Source: a virus
Strand: one strand, 5' to 3'
Length of the DNA stretch: 64,000 nt
Virus record (IMG/VR): IMGVR_UViG_3300028786_000009
Span: 1-64,000 of that record
Shown: piece after piece, positions 39,286-48,057 of the stretch
Layout: the number at the start of each line of letters is the position of its first letter
Numbering within the stretch: position 1 is the first letter of the stretch
The notes under the pieces: generated by a model
What the model was told of the DNA's origin: nothing
What the model saw: only the letters and a program-made list of their open reading frames with translations
Databases searched by the model: none
Made by a program: the position numbers and the translations under genes

Positions 39286-41544
39286 ATGGGACCCATGCAG
39301 CAGCCCCCCGTCAGCGCGCAGCAGATGGCGCTGCCCCCGCAGTTGGCCGCGGGCTCCACGATGCGACCGCAGACCCCGCCGCCCGAGCAGCAGCAGCCCC
39401 CGCAGTTCCAGCCCGAGCTGAACCCGCGCGTGCTCGGGCGCCCGCCGCTCACGCCGATCGCCGACGACACGCCCGACCGGCACAGCATCTACGACGAGGC
39501 CAAGGACGGCTTCAACCTCACGCGGCTGTGCTCGCTGGTGGCCGACTGCGAGGATCAGCCCGACTGGCGCCGCCGCTCGACGCTGGCCGCCGCCTACGTC
39601 GACGGCAAGCAGTTCACGCCCGAGCAGGAGAGCGCGGCGCGCGCGGAAGGGCTGGGCGATGTGCGCCCGATCAACCTCATCGGGCGGGTGATCCGCTCGG
39701 TGTGCGGTCAGGAGGCCAAGGCACGCACCGACGTGAAGATCGAGGCCGACGACGACGAGGTGGCCGACGTGTGCGACGTGCTCAACGCGCGGCTGAAAGA
39801 GGCGCAGCGCGAGACGTACGCCGACATGGCGGTGAGCCAGGCCTACTTCGGCCAGGTGGGGCCGGGCATCGGCTGGGTCGAGGTGGCGCGCAATGCCGAC
39901 CCGCTGGACTACCCGTACCGCGTGGCCGAGGTGCACCGCGACGAGATGTGGTGGGACTGGCACGACCCGGACCTGATGATCCGCGGCGCGCGCTGGGTGG
40001 CCAGGAAGCGCTGGCAGGACCTGGACGAGCTGGAGGCGGCGATGCCGCAGTTCCGCCGGCTGCTGCGCCAGGTGAGCAACGGCTGGAGCGGCTTCACGTG
40101 GGACAACACCATCGACGAGGCGATGATCCAGCACTGGCAGGACGATCACCGCTTCAACGTCTACCAGCGCCGCTCGGAGTGGTACGACGGGGCGCGCAAG
40201 CGCATCAAGCTGTATGAGATCTGGTACAAGGTGCCGGCCATGGGCGTGGTGATGTTCCTCTCGCCCACGCGCCGGGTGCTGTTCAACCAGGCCAACCCGG
40301 CGCACGTGCAGGCGGTGGCCACCAACCAGGTGCGGGTGCAGCGCTGTCTCACGCGCCAGGTGCGCTGTGCGCTGTTCGCCGGCCCCCACCGGCTGCTGGA
40401 CCACGGCACGACGCGGCGCAACTTCCCCTACGTGCCGTTCTTCGCCTACCGCGACGACGAGGACCTGAGCCCCTACGGTCTGGTCGAGGGCATGATCGCG
40501 CCGCAGGACGGCTACAACCGCCGGCGGCTGCGCATCGAGTGGATGCTCAAGGCGCGCCAGATCTACGTCGACAACGACGCGCTGGACACCAAGGCGAACA
40601 CGCTGGCCGAGATCGCCGACCGGGTGATGCGCCCCGACCTGGTGGTGGTGCTGGATGCGAACCGCAAGCACGGCGACGGCATCAGGGTCACCAGCGACTT
40701 GCAGCTCCAGAAGGAGCAGATCGCGGTGATGGGCGACGACAAGCAGCTCATCCAGGACGTGCCGGGCGTGTACGGCTCGCAGCTCGGCCAGGCCCAGACC
40801 GGAGTCACCAGCGGCATCGCCAACAGCTTGCTCATCGAGCAGGGCGCGGTGGCCATGAACGACCTGAACGACAACTACCGGCACTCGCGCCGCATGGTCT
40901 ACGAGAACCTGGTGGACCTGATCGTGCAGGATCACATGGTGCCCAACCTGCCGGTCAAGCTCGGCCGCGGCAGCTCGCGCCGCGTGGTGGTGCTCAACGC
41001 GTGGGACCCGCAGCAGCAGGCCCTGATCAACAACGTCGAGGATGCGCCGGTGCGCGTGGGCCTGGGCGAGGTGCCGGCCACGCCCGCGTTCCGCATGCAG
41101 CAGCAGCAGCAGATTGCCCAGATCGTGCAGGCGCTGGCGCAGACCAGCCCGCAGGCCGCCGCGGTGCTCGCGCCGAGCTTCATCGAAGCCACCGACCTGC
41201 CCGATCGCATGGAGCGCGCCGACGACGTGCGCCGGGTGCTGGGTCTGCCGACGGCGGGCGACCGCCAGGCCGCGCAAGCCGCGCAGCAGCAGCAGGCCGA
41301 GCAGCAGCAAAAGCAGGCTGCGATGGCCGAGGCCGCCGGCCAGCTCGCCATGGAGAAGGAGGCCGCCGAGGTCGACGAGACCAAGAGCAAGACCGCGCTG
41401 AACAAGGCCAAGGTGGTCGAGCTGGGCCACGGGCTGGCGATGGCGTCGATGCAGCAAGCGCACGCCGAGCAGCCCGAGCCGGCGGACCCCGACGCCCAGC
41501 AGCAGCGGCTGATCCAGGAGGCCCTGGCCGAGGCGATGCAATGA
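39286..41544 (+). CDS. Portal protein
   Basis: 752 residues. ATG 39286 has AAGGAG six bases upstream; the GTG at 39271 is the wrong choice. Pro/Gln-rich N-terminus, then a P22-like portal body: VIRSVCGQEAKARTDVKIEA, GIGWVEVARN, YPYRVAEVHRDEMWWDW, and a Gln-rich helical end (600-740). Forms the ring for DNA entry and exit. Large for the family, like P22 portals. Confidence 0.85.
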   Translation: MGPMQQPPVSAQQMALPPQLAAGSTMRPQTPPPEQQQPPQFQPELNPRVLGRPPLTPIADDTPDRHSIYDEAKDGFNLTRLCSLVADCEDQPDWRRRSTLAAAYVDGKQFTPEQESAARAEGLGDVRPINLIGRVIRSVCGQEAKARTDVKIEADDDEVADVCDVLNARLKEAQRETYADMAVSQAYFGQVGPGIGWVEVARNADPLDYPYRVAEVHRDEMWWDWHDPDLMIRGARWVARKRWQDLDELEAAMPQFRRLLRQVSNGWSGFTWDNTIDEAMIQHWQDDHRFNVYQRRSEWYDGARKRIKLYEIWYKVPAMGVVMFLSPTRRVLFNQANPAHVQAVATNQVRVQRCLTRQVRCALFAGPHRLLDHGTTRRNFPYVPFFAYRDDEDLSPYGLVEGMIAPQDGYNRRRLRIEWMLKARQIYVDNDALDTKANTLAEIADRVMRPDLVVVLDANRKHGDGIRVTSDLQLQKEQIAVMGDDKQLIQDVPGVYGSQLGQAQTGVTSGIANSLLIEQGAVAMNDLNDNYRHSRRMVYENLVDLIVQDHMVPNLPVKLGRGSSRRVVVLNAWDPQQQALINNVEDAPVRVGLGEVPATPAFRMQQQQQIAQIVQALAQTSPQAAAVLAPSFIEATDLPDRMERADDVRRVLGLPTAGDRQAAQAAQQQQAEQQQKQAAMAEAAGQLAMEKEAAEVDETKSKTALNKAKVVELGHGLAMASMQQAHAEQPEPADPDAQQQRLIQEALAEAMQ

Positions 41545-41804
41545 ACAGCGCCGACATGCGCATGGTGCGCGCCCGAGCTGCCGGCGCCGACGTGCGCCCC
41601 TCGCCGTACGACCAGGTAGGCTTTCGCACCAATCAGCTCAAGGCGTTCGCCAACAGCGTGCGTGCCGGGCTCGGCGAGCGGGCCATGGGCCACGCGCGCA
41701 ACGCCGGGGCCAGCGTGGTGCAGGTGCCCTACGACCGCGTCACGTTCACGCACGCCCAGTTCGCGCGGTTCTGCCTGCTGCTGGGCATCAAGGAGACGGC
41801 ATGA
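41541..41804 (+). CDS. Small hypothetical protein
   Basis: 87 residues, ATG 41541 overlapping the portal TGA. NSADMRMVRARAAG start, a Phe/Ala-rich helix in the middle (TNQLKAFANSVRAGLGER), FTHAQFARFCLLLG near the end. No family. Coupled to the next gene by ATGA. Confidence 0.5.
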   Translation: MNSADMRMVRARAAGADVRPSPYDQVGFRTNQLKAFANSVRAGLGERAMGHARNAGASVVQVPYDRVTFTHAQFARFCLLLGIKETA

Positions 41805-42046
41805 CCGAGGCGCTGACGATCGAGCGCATCGTCGAGATCGCGCAGCAGCTCGGGGCGATCGTGGAACCGCCGCCGCGCGTGCGCATGACGCTCGAGACGA
41901 TGCACGACGTGACGCGCTACGTGGGCTCGTCCATCAACGGCGCGCAGTGCTCCAAGCTGATCCGCCGCATCGGCGCCATCCGCGAGGGCGAGCACATCGT
42001 GCTCACGCGCGAGCAGCTCCAGCGCTTCATCCAAGCCATCTTGTAG
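41801..42046 (+). CDS. Small hypothetical protein
   Basis: 81 residues, ATG 41801. Helical, with IERIVEIAQQLGAIVEPP and HDVTRYVGSSINGAQC. LTREQLQRFI end. No family known. Could be a small head-completion or regulatory protein. Confidence 0.5.
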   Translation: MTEALTIERIVEIAQQLGAIVEPPPRVRMTLETMHDVTRYVGSSINGAQCSKLIRRIGAIREGEHIVLTREQLQRFIQAIL

Positions 42047-42056
42047 GAGCCAGGCC

Positions 42057-42398
42057 ATGGAGCAGAAGAAGCACGCGACGATGGGCCGGCGTCTGTCGCC
42101 CAAGCTGCACGAGGGCATGCCGGGGCTGCTGATGCACTGGTGCCCGGGATGCGCGGCGCTGCACCCGGTCAAGGTGGCCGGCGCCGGGTCCTGGAGCTGG
42201 AACGGGGACCGCATCAAGCCGACCTTCTACCCCTCGGTCAAGCACACGATGCCGTGGACCACGATCGACGGCAAGGACGAGCCGATCGAGCGGATCTGCC
42301 ACTACTACGTGACCGGTGGCGCCATCAGCTACTGCGAAGACTCGACGCACGAGCTGGGCGGCAAGACAATCTATCTGCCCGACATCCCTTTCGATTGA
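42057..42398 (+). CDS. DUF6527-like protein
   Basis: 113 residues, ATG 42057, with AGGAG. HWCPGCAALHPV, WSWNGDRIKPTFYPS, CHYYVTGGAISYCEDSTHELG, IYLPDIP match my memory of DUF6527, a phage and bacterial zinc-site family sometimes misannotated as ammonia monooxygenase. Function unknown. Confidence 0.65.
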   Translation: MEQKKHATMGRRLSPKLHEGMPGLLMHWCPGCAALHPVKVAGAGSWSWNGDRIKPTFYPSVKHTMPWTTIDGKDEPIERICHYYVTGGAISYCEDSTHELGGKTIYLPDIPFD

Positions 42399-42403
42399 CC
42401 ACC

Positions 42404-42670
42404 ATGCCTGTCAGCATGCCCCGCGACAAGATCGCCCACCACCTGGCGGGGGCGGCCATCGCGCTGGCGGTGTACCTGGCCGGCTGGCTGGTGCAGGCCC
42501 CGCTGTTGCAGCGCCTGGTGGTCGGCGCGCTGCTGGTGCTGGCGGTGGCCGCGAGCAAGGAGTGCTTCGACCAGGGCGACATCACCCACCACACGGTGGA
42601 CTGGCTCGACTTCGCCGCGACGATCGCCGGCGGGGCCTACGCGTTGGCGCTGCTGGCCGCGTTCGGCTGA
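42404..42670 (+). CDS. Membrane protein (phage family with DKIAHH motif)
   Basis: 88 residues, ATG 42404. PRDKIAHHLAGAAIALAVY, then two more hydrophobic stretches, with KECFDQGDITHHTVDWLDF between. I know this family as a phage membrane protein often near lysis genes; function unknown. It ends two bases from the convergent lipoprotein gene. Confidence 0.6.
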   Translation: MPVSMPRDKIAHHLAGAAIALAVYLAGWLVQAPLLQRLVVGALLVLAVAASKECFDQGDITHHTVDWLDFAATIAGGAYALALLAAFG

Positions 42671-42672
42671 GC

Positions 42673-42918
42673 CTAGCGCCGCGCTTCGGTCCAGCCCTCG
42701 CCTTCCATGCAGGCCGTGTAGATCGCGTCGCGCGTGCCCATCTCGTTGATCGAGCGGCCCGAATTGCCGTAGCCGGCCTGCGCCAGGCACCCCGAGTGCG
42801 AACGCATCAGCTCCTGGCGGGTGCCACCGGGCTTGTCCCACAGGCGCTGAGGCAGCGCGCAGGCGGTGAGGGTGGCGATGAGGGCAAGGGCAAGGGCAAG
42901 GGCAAGGGCAGCACGCAT
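42673..42918 (-). CDS. Outer-membrane-type lipoprotein (moron candidate)
   Basis: 81 residues from ATG 42918; GTG 42927 is also in frame. Signal of Ala-Leu repeats with lipobox LTAC, acylated Cys20, then WDKPGGTRQELMRSHSGCL, and two more Cys, probably a disulphide. The signal repeat comes from tandem GGGCAA units at 42882-42911. It is opposite to the late genes, so it is probably expressed from its own promoter, maybe in the lysogen. Confidence 0.7.
   Translation of the reverse strand: MRAALALALALALIATLTACALPQRLWDKPGGTRQELMRSHSGCLAQAGYGNSGRSINEMGTRDAIYTACMEGEGWTEARR
42882..42911. repeat. Hexanucleotide tandem repeat in lipoprotein signal
   Basis: Four GGGCAA units and a fifth GGGCAG, coding for alternating Ala and Leu on the minus strand. 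Copy-number change would alter the hydrophobic length of the signal by two residues without a frameshift. Confidence 0.8.
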
Positions 42919-42927
42919 TCGAATCAC

Positions 42928-43229
42928 AGTCTGGTTAGGGTGTGGATAGACACCTCGAAATACTAGGCGCTGGGGCGCTTGCTAGCTCGCAGCGCGTTTG
43001 CAGTTGTGCAAAAACCTGCCGTGCAGATCACACGCTTTCGGGCGGTGCAGGAGGTGTGGGGAGTCTGGCCGGCGGGTTGAACGCGCTGGCAGCAGCGCCT
43101 ATAGTCTGCCCACGACGCCAAGCCGTGCCAGTGTGCGATGCGAAGACAAACTGCAACCTCGTTGCAATGAAAGAAGGCCCCCGAGCTGATCACTCGGGGG
43201 CCTTCCCTTTTGTGGCGTCGCCTCGTGGG
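42928..43229. promoter_or_regulatory. Intergenic region with TTTGCA palindrome and a 12-bp-stem terminator
   Basis: No gene seen over 302 bases. GTTTGCA-GTTG-TGCAAAA at 42996-43013 is the third TTTGCA-N4-TGCAAA site. A further TGCAAC-CTC-GTTGCA lies near 43151-43165. AAGGCCCCCGAG (43174-43185) pairs with CTCGGGGGCCTT (43193-43204), then CCCTTTTG, a strong hairpin terminator that could work both ways. A leftward promoter for the lipoprotein gene should lie here; I could not place it firmly. Confidence 0.6.
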
Positions 43230-43418
43230 CTACAGCCGCAGCACCGGCACCTGCACGTTGCCGAACAGCACGCCCAGCAGCACCAGCACGATGATGAGCA
43301 CGAACACCACCCGCACGATCTGAGCGAACGGTGCGGGCAGTGGCAGCATCGTGATCGCCCACCACAGCAGCCCCGCCACGATGGCGAGGATGAGCAGCGA
43401 GACGAGCAGGTTGATCAC
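43230..43418 (-). CDS. Small two-span membrane protein
   Basis: 62 residues, ATG 43418. Nearly all hydrophobic, two segments (residues 3-24 and 34-55) with a Pro turn (LPLPAPFAQ). Resembles holins or small exclusion proteins. It lies between the coiled-coil gene and the terminator, as the last gene of a two-gene minus operon. Confidence 0.55.
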   Translation of the reverse strand: MINLLVSLLILAIVAGLLWWAITMLPLPAPFAQIVRVVFVLIIVLVLLGVLFGNVQVPVLRL

Positions 43419-43433
43419 GGCGCGGTGTGGTGA

Positions 43434-43655
43434 TCAGGACTGCGCCGGTGCCGCCGGGGTGTTCTCCGAGATCGCCGCTGCCAGGGCATTGCCGCTGGCG
43501 TCCAGCGCGGCCGACAGCGCCGTGAGGGCGTTCGGGTCGCCGCTGGCGATGGCCTCGTCGAGCTTGGCCTTCAAGCCGGTGATCGCCGTTACCGCAGACT
43601 CCATGATCGTTTTCGCTTCCGAGACTTCGGCGGTGAGGGTGTCGAGTGCAGCCAT
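43434..43655 (-). CDS. Small helical protein, tail or decoration-like
   Basis: 73 residues from ATG 43655, AAGGA upstream; an upstream ATG 43737 would add 27 residues with poor codon usage. MAALDTLTAEVSEAKTIMES, then GLKAKLDEAIASGDPN, and an Ala-rich tail. I have seen similar small proteins near phage capsid genes. On the minus strand, so possibly part of the moron cluster. Confidence 0.5.
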   Translation of the reverse strand: MAALDTLTAEVSEAKTIMESAVTAITGLKAKLDEAIASGDPNALTALSAALDASGNALAAAISENTPAAPAQS

Positions 43656-44069
43656 GATGGTTCGTCCTTGCTGAAAAATAGCGTCTAGGCGGGCACGCAT
43701 GTCCCAGTCGGCGATCCATCCGATGATCGTAGCCATGGTGGTGGGGCGCTCCAGGGGCGATGAGTGAGTGCGCATTGTCTGCACCCAGCGCGTTGCGGGC
43801 AACTTATGCGAGAAGCGCACCTGTCGGGATTGACAGTTGACACGGTGCACTTGCCCTGTTCACCGAGCGCGCAACACAATCGCCATCACCAAGCCGTCGA
43901 TGAGTCGCCGCAACTTATTCGACGCGTAACTAAGCGGATGCCAGGCGTTCGGAGTCGTCCCTCGATTCGCCTGTGGAGCTTGCGGGACGTGGCACCAAGC
44001 CCCTCACGGGGTCGAGTGCCCTCGGGTTGCCACCCGTACGAATGGCCGAGGGTCAAAAGGATCACGTTC
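43656..44069. promoter_or_regulatory. Divergent promoter region ahead of the scaffold gene
   Basis: No convincing gene over 414 bases. Leftward: -35 TTGCCC (43802-43797), 17 bp, -10 GACAAT (43779-43774). Rightward: -35 TTGCCC (43851-43856), 18 bp, -10 CACAAT (43875-43880). Two TTGACA hexamers lie near 43840-43850. GCAACTTAT occurs twice (near 43799 and 43911). The rest, up to the AAGG before ATG 44070, looks like an untranslated leader. Confidence 0.4.
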
Positions 44070-45092
44070 ATGGAAGACTCAAGAGCCGAGTTCAACGAAG
44101 CCGAAAGCAAGCTGCTCGATCAGGCCCGTGTGGAAACCGAAGCTGCCGATGCAGCGCTGGTGGCCGCCGCGGAGTCTGCCGAGCCGGCTGCTGCGCCGAC
44201 GCCTGCGCCGGCTGCTGCACCGCCACCGTCCGAGGCTAGCGCCCCGGCACCGGCCGCAGCGCCCACGCCCGCCAGCGCACCCGCCAGCGCGCCCGCCAGC
44301 GCACCGGCAGCAGCGGCACCAGCACCGGAGGCCGCACCTGCTGCTGCCCCTGCTGCTAGCGCCCCTGCTGCCGCGGCACCGGCCCCGGTCGAGCCCCAAG
44401 GCAGCGCCCGCGCTGCGCTGCGGGCATCGCGCCAGGCCGAGCGGCGCCTTCGCAACGAGAACGAAGCCCTGCGTGCCCGGCTGGACAAGGCCGGTGTCAA
44501 GGACGACACCGCCGCCACGCCCGAGGCGCCCGACGAATCGCAGCTCAACGACGTGCGCGAGTACGCCCCCAAGGTCGCCCAACACCTGGACGCCTTGGCC
44601 GCCGAAAACGCCGCGTTGAAGGCTCGCGTTGCCTCCGCTGCCCCTGCGCCAGCGGCTGATGCGGGCTACCTGCCCGACAGCCTGCCCGACGACGTGCAAG
44701 AGGCGGTCGATGAGTCCCCGGAATTGCTCCTGTGGTGGTCGACTCAGGAACATCGCGACAGGTGGGAAGCGGCGAAAGCTGCTGACGGGCTGCTGATGCG
44801 CTCGCCCGCCTGGCAAGGCAAGCCGATGGCCGAAAGGTTCAAGGCAGTCGTTGCGATGGTCAACAAGGAGATCGCTGCGCCCTCGAAGGCTCCCGCACCC
44901 GCGGCAACCCTCGAAGACGCCAATCGTGTCATCGCGGCAACGAGCGCAGCGCCCGCTGCACCGTTGACGGTAGGGGATCTGCGTGGTGGGGGGAAACCCG
45001 ACGCCGCAAGCCACATCCCCGACTACCACGCGATGAAGCGTGAAGGCATGTCCGACGAGTCGATCATCGCAAGCCTTCCCGTGATGCCGTGA
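44070..45092 (+). CDS. Scaffolding protein (probable)
   Basis: 340 residues, ATG 44070. A short acidic start, a long Ala/Pro-rich stretch (40-115), then a coiled coil (QAERRLRNENEALRARLDK) and a mixed C-terminus (QHLDALAAENAALKARV). Place between portal and coat genes, acid content and coiled coils are typical of internal scaffolds that are lost at maturation. The Ala/Pro run is longer than I would expect. Confidence 0.65.
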   Translation: MEDSRAEFNEAESKLLDQARVETEAADAALVAAAESAEPAAAPTPAPAAAPPPSEASAPAPAAAPTPASAPASAPASAPAAAAPAPEAAPAAAPAASAPAAAAPAPVEPQGSARAALRASRQAERRLRNENEALRARLDKAGVKDDTAATPEAPDESQLNDVREYAPKVAQHLDALAAENAALKARVASAAPAPAADAGYLPDSLPDDVQEAVDESPELLLWWSTQEHRDRWEAAKAADGLLMRSPAWQGKPMAERFKAVVAMVNKEIAAPSKAPAPAATLEDANRVIAATSAAPAAPLTVGDLRGGGKPDAASHIPDYHAMKREGMSDESIIASLPVMP

Positions 45093-45129
45093 CGGTCGGG
45101 GCTTGGGGCTGCAACCCCCAGGACCCGAA

Positions 45130-46431
45130 ATGTCAACCACCTCCATCCCCAGCGGCTCGACGCTGGCCAACAAGCAGTACAGCAAGGCGCTCGCGGCGAT
45201 GGCCGTGCGCGCCCCGACCCCCCTCAAAACGCTCTCAGGCGACATGCCCAGCGAAGACCAGGCGATGCGCAAGCTGCGACAGCAATCGACTGTCGAGATG
45301 CCCGTCGTCAAGGTCGACGAGCTGCAAAAAGGGCCAGGCGACACGGTGCAGGTCGACTGCGCGCACGTCGTCAAGCTGCGCCCGATCATGGGCGACCGCA
45401 ATGCCGAGGGCATGGGCGCGCAGCTCAAGTACAGCTCGCAGGACATCAAGATCGACATGGCCACGCTGCCCGTGTCGGCCGGCGGCAAGATGACCCAGCA
45501 GCGCACGCCTCACAGCATGCGCACCAACGCGCTGATGCAGTTGAAGGGCGGCATGCCGCGGTTCCGCTGGCAGCGTGCGCTGGCCATGCTCGCCGGTGCG
45601 CGCGGGGTGCAAGACGGCACCGACTGGATCTTGCCGCTGTCCAGCGACCCGGACTTCGTCGAGATGATGATCAACACGGTCAAGGCGCCGACCTACAACC
45701 GCCACTGGGTGGTCAACGGCACGGGCCTGACGCAAGGCGGCGCGCAGCTCGCCACGATCGCCACCACCGACTCGCTCAAGCTCGGGCACATCGACGAGTT
45801 CGCGGCGATCTGGTCGGAGATGGCCACGCGCATGGCCCCGATCAGCATCCCGGGCGACCCGGCCGCCGGTGACGACCCGATCAAGGGCATCTTCCTGTGC
45901 GACGAGCTGGTGTGGAACGACATGCTGACCGACACCACCGCCAGCAACAACCTGCGCACGTTCCAGCAAAACGCCATCGCGCGCGCCAGCTACGGCTCGC
46001 TCAACAAGCACCCGCTGTTCTCGGGCGAGGTGCTGATGTGGCGCGGCATCCTGTTTCGCAAGATCCAGCAAGCGGTGCGCTTCGGCGCGAGCGCGCTGGT
46101 GCCCCACGTCACGGTGGGCAACCGGCTCACCGCCACCGAGACGAACGTGACGGTGGCTGCGGGCCTGTCGACGACGCACCAGGTGTCGCGCTGCCTGTTC
46201 CTGGGCGCGCAGGCCCTGGCGTGCGCCTCGGGTGCGAACCAGGACAGCGAGGAAACCTACTCGCTGCTCGAGAACCGGACCAACTTCGGGCGCAACCTGG
46301 AGTTCGCCGGCGAGATCGTGGGCGCCGAGCAGAAGCTGCGCTGGAGCCTGCCCAACGAGAACCAGGACCTGGAGCCCACGGACTTCGGGGTATCGGTGAT
46401 CGACTGCGTCACGCGCAAGCGCAACGTCTGA
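45130..46431 (+). CDS. Major capsid protein, N4-gp56-like
   Basis: 433 residues, ATG 45130. HK97-type coat in the variant family with N4 gp56 (DUF4043-like): QKGPGDTVQVDCAHVVKLRPIM (as a region near 70-90), MTQQRTPHSMRTNAL, and IDEFAAIWSEM in order, then the long C-terminal domain. Forms the capsid shell. Preceded by the scaffold gene, as expected. Confidence 0.82.
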   Translation: MSTTSIPSGSTLANKQYSKALAAMAVRAPTPLKTLSGDMPSEDQAMRKLRQQSTVEMPVVKVDELQKGPGDTVQVDCAHVVKLRPIMGDRNAEGMGAQLKYSSQDIKIDMATLPVSAGGKMTQQRTPHSMRTNALMQLKGGMPRFRWQRALAMLAGARGVQDGTDWILPLSSDPDFVEMMINTVKAPTYNRHWVVNGTGLTQGGAQLATIATTDSLKLGHIDEFAAIWSEMATRMAPISIPGDPAAGDDPIKGIFLCDELVWNDMLTDTTASNNLRTFQQNAIARASYGSLNKHPLFSGEVLMWRGILFRKIQQAVRFGASALVPHVTVGNRLTATETNVTVAAGLSTTHQVSRCLFLGAQALACASGANQDSEETYSLLENRTNFGRNLEFAGEIVGAEQKLRWSLPNENQDLEPTDFGVSVIDCVTRKRNV

Positions 46432-46465
46432 TCCACCGCATCAACCGAGAGACAGGAGTTAAACC

Positions 46466-46906
46466 ATGTCAAGCCTCAAGGCTCAAAAAGCGCTGGCGCC
46501 GCAGTCGATGCGTGTCGACGGCACCGCGCGGTTCATCACCGACAAGTACGTGGCCGCTGCCGCTCCCGTGGCGGCCGACACGATCGACTTCCGCATCCCC
46601 GGGGGCTCCGAGCTGTGCACGCTGGAGTTCTACCTGGACGATGCCGACACCGGCACGGCGTTCGTCTTCGGCGTGGGCTACCGCGCCGTGGACAGCTCGT
46701 CGTCGCTGGCCACCAGTGCGGCCTACTTCGCTGCGGCGGGCCAGACCACGGGCCAGGCCGGCGGACGCCTGGAGTGCTCGTTCAAGCCGATCAAGTTCGA
46801 AGAGGATGTCTACATCCAGCTTCTCGTCGGCACGGCACCGGCGGGGATCGCGGGCGCCCCCGAGATCCACATGATCGCCGGCATCAACCAGATCGGCCCG
46901 AAGTGA
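46466..46906 (+). CDS. Capsid decoration-like protein
   Basis: 146 residues, ATG 46466, with GACAGGAG upstream. Strand-rich: RIPGGSELCTLEFYLDD, FVFGVGYRAVDSS, LECSFKPIKFEED. Directly after the coat gene and before a terminator, which fits a decoration or head-stabilising protein. No family match known. Confidence 0.6.
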   Translation: MSSLKAQKALAPQSMRVDGTARFITDKYVAAAAPVAADTIDFRIPGGSELCTLEFYLDDADTGTAFVFGVGYRAVDSSSSLATSAAYFAAAGQTTGQAGGRLECSFKPIKFEEDVYIQLLVGTAPAGIAGAPEIHMIAGINQIGPK

Positions 46907-46910
46907 TCGG

Positions 46911-46932
46911 AGGGGGCTCCGGCCCCCTTTTT
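46911..46932 (+). terminator. Intrinsic terminator after the capsid genes
   Basis: AGGGGGC (46911-46917), TCCG loop, GCCCCCT (46922-46928), then a T run to 46932. A textbook hairpin. It lies just after the decoration-like gene, so it probably raises capsid mRNA abundance over the tail genes. Confidence 0.75.
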
Positions 46933-46957
46933 CCGCTTCATTGAAGGAGATTTGGCA

Positions 46958-47413
46958 ATGACCGACACCGTACGCGTGCGGCTGGTCTGGCCTGAGTCGC
47001 GTGGCGCCAAGAACGACTGCCGGGCTGGCACCGCTGTCGTCTGGAGCCACCACGGCGACGTGCAGGACTACCCGGCAGCGCTGTGGCCACGCCTGGCCGC
47101 CCATCCCGACGTTTGGCAGCTCGTGCCGAGCGACACCCAAGCCGCGCCGCCCCCGACCCCGCTGCGCCCGCTGGACCCGATCGTCGTCAAGGCCGCCAAG
47201 GAGCACGCGCGCGGGCTCAACACCGACTTGGTGGTGGCGGTGGTCGACACCGCGCCGCTGGACGAGGAGCAACTGGCGGCGATGGCCGATGCCGACATCC
47301 ACGAGCTGGCCAAGCGCCGCGGCTACGTGCTGCACCCGCGGCTGAACCCGATCAACCTGCGCGCGCGCTTCCTCGAGGCGCAGGCAGGCGCACCGACGGG
47401 GGCTGAACCGTGA
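46958..47413 (+). CDS. Virion-associated hypothetical protein
   Basis: 151 residues, ATG 46958, with AAGGAG. VRVRLVWPESRGAKND, WSHHGDVQDYPAALW then a Pro-rich centre and IHELAKRRGYVLHPRLNP. No family recognised. Coupled by GTGA to the adaptor gene that follows. Confidence 0.55.
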   Translation: MTDTVRVRLVWPESRGAKNDCRAGTAVVWSHHGDVQDYPAALWPRLAAHPDVWQLVPSDTQAAPPPTPLRPLDPIVVKAAKEHARGLNTDLVVAVVDTAPLDEEQLAAMADADIHELAKRRGYVLHPRLNPINLRARFLEAQAGAPTGAEP

Positions 47414-48057
47414 CCATCCTCGCCAGCGCCATCATCGCCAACTGCCGCACGATCTTGCTGGACCCCGCGCCGGGCACGACCTGGCTCGATGCCGACCTGC
47501 TGACCATGCTCAACCAGGCCGAGCGCTTCGCGTGCAACCTGCGCCCCGAGCTGTACACCGCGCGCGCAGCCATCGCGATGGCCACCGGCATCCACCAGAC
47601 ACTGCCGGCTGGCGGCAACGTGCTGATGCGCCTGGACGAGAACGCCACCAGCAAGCGGCGCTGCCGCCTGGTCGACTCGGCGCTGCTGGACGCGGCGCTG
47701 GCGACCTGGCCGGCCACTGCCGAGGCCACCGACGTGGTCGAGTACGCGATCGACGCCAAGGACCGCAAGCGCTTCGTCGTCTACCCGCCCAACAACGGCA
47801 CCGGCTCGGTGGTGGCGCTGTACGGGCGCACGCCGGCCGCGCTCGCCGCGGTGGGCAACGCCATCAACCTGGATGACATCTACGAGATGGCGCTGCAAAA
47901 CTTCGTGCTCGGTCAAGCCTACTCGGCCAACACCAAGCGCCAGGACCTGGCCAAGGCGGGCAGCTACGCGACGATGTGTGAGAAGGCGCTGGGCGTCAAC
48001 GCTCAGTCGACCGTGGCCGTGCTGCCCAAGTACGGCAACACCCCGGGAGGTGCGTGA
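47410..48057 (+). CDS. Head-tail adaptor-like protein (DUF6682-like)
   Basis: 215 residues, GTG 47410 coupled by GTGA. WLDADLLTMLNQAERFACNLRPE, a middle with RKRFVVYPPNNGTG, and YGRTPAALAAVGNAINLDDIYEMAL fit a podovirus connector-type family I remember as DUF6682. Should join the portal to the tail. Overlaps the next gene. Confidence 0.62.
   Translation: MTILASAIIANCRTILLDPAPGTTWLDADLLTMLNQAERFACNLRPELYTARAAIAMATGIHQTLPAGGNVLMRLDENATSKRRCRLVDSALLDAALATWPATAEATDVVEYAIDAKDRKRFVVYPPNNGTGSVVALYGRTPAALAAVGNAINLDDIYEMALQNFVLGQAYSANTKRQDLAKAGSYATMCEKALGVNAQSTVAVLPKYGNTPGGA

Noticed and set aside
39124-41541. An 805-codon open frame on the minus strand
   Set aside because: Antisense shadow of the portal gene, with repetitive His/Leu/Val composition and no ribosome site.
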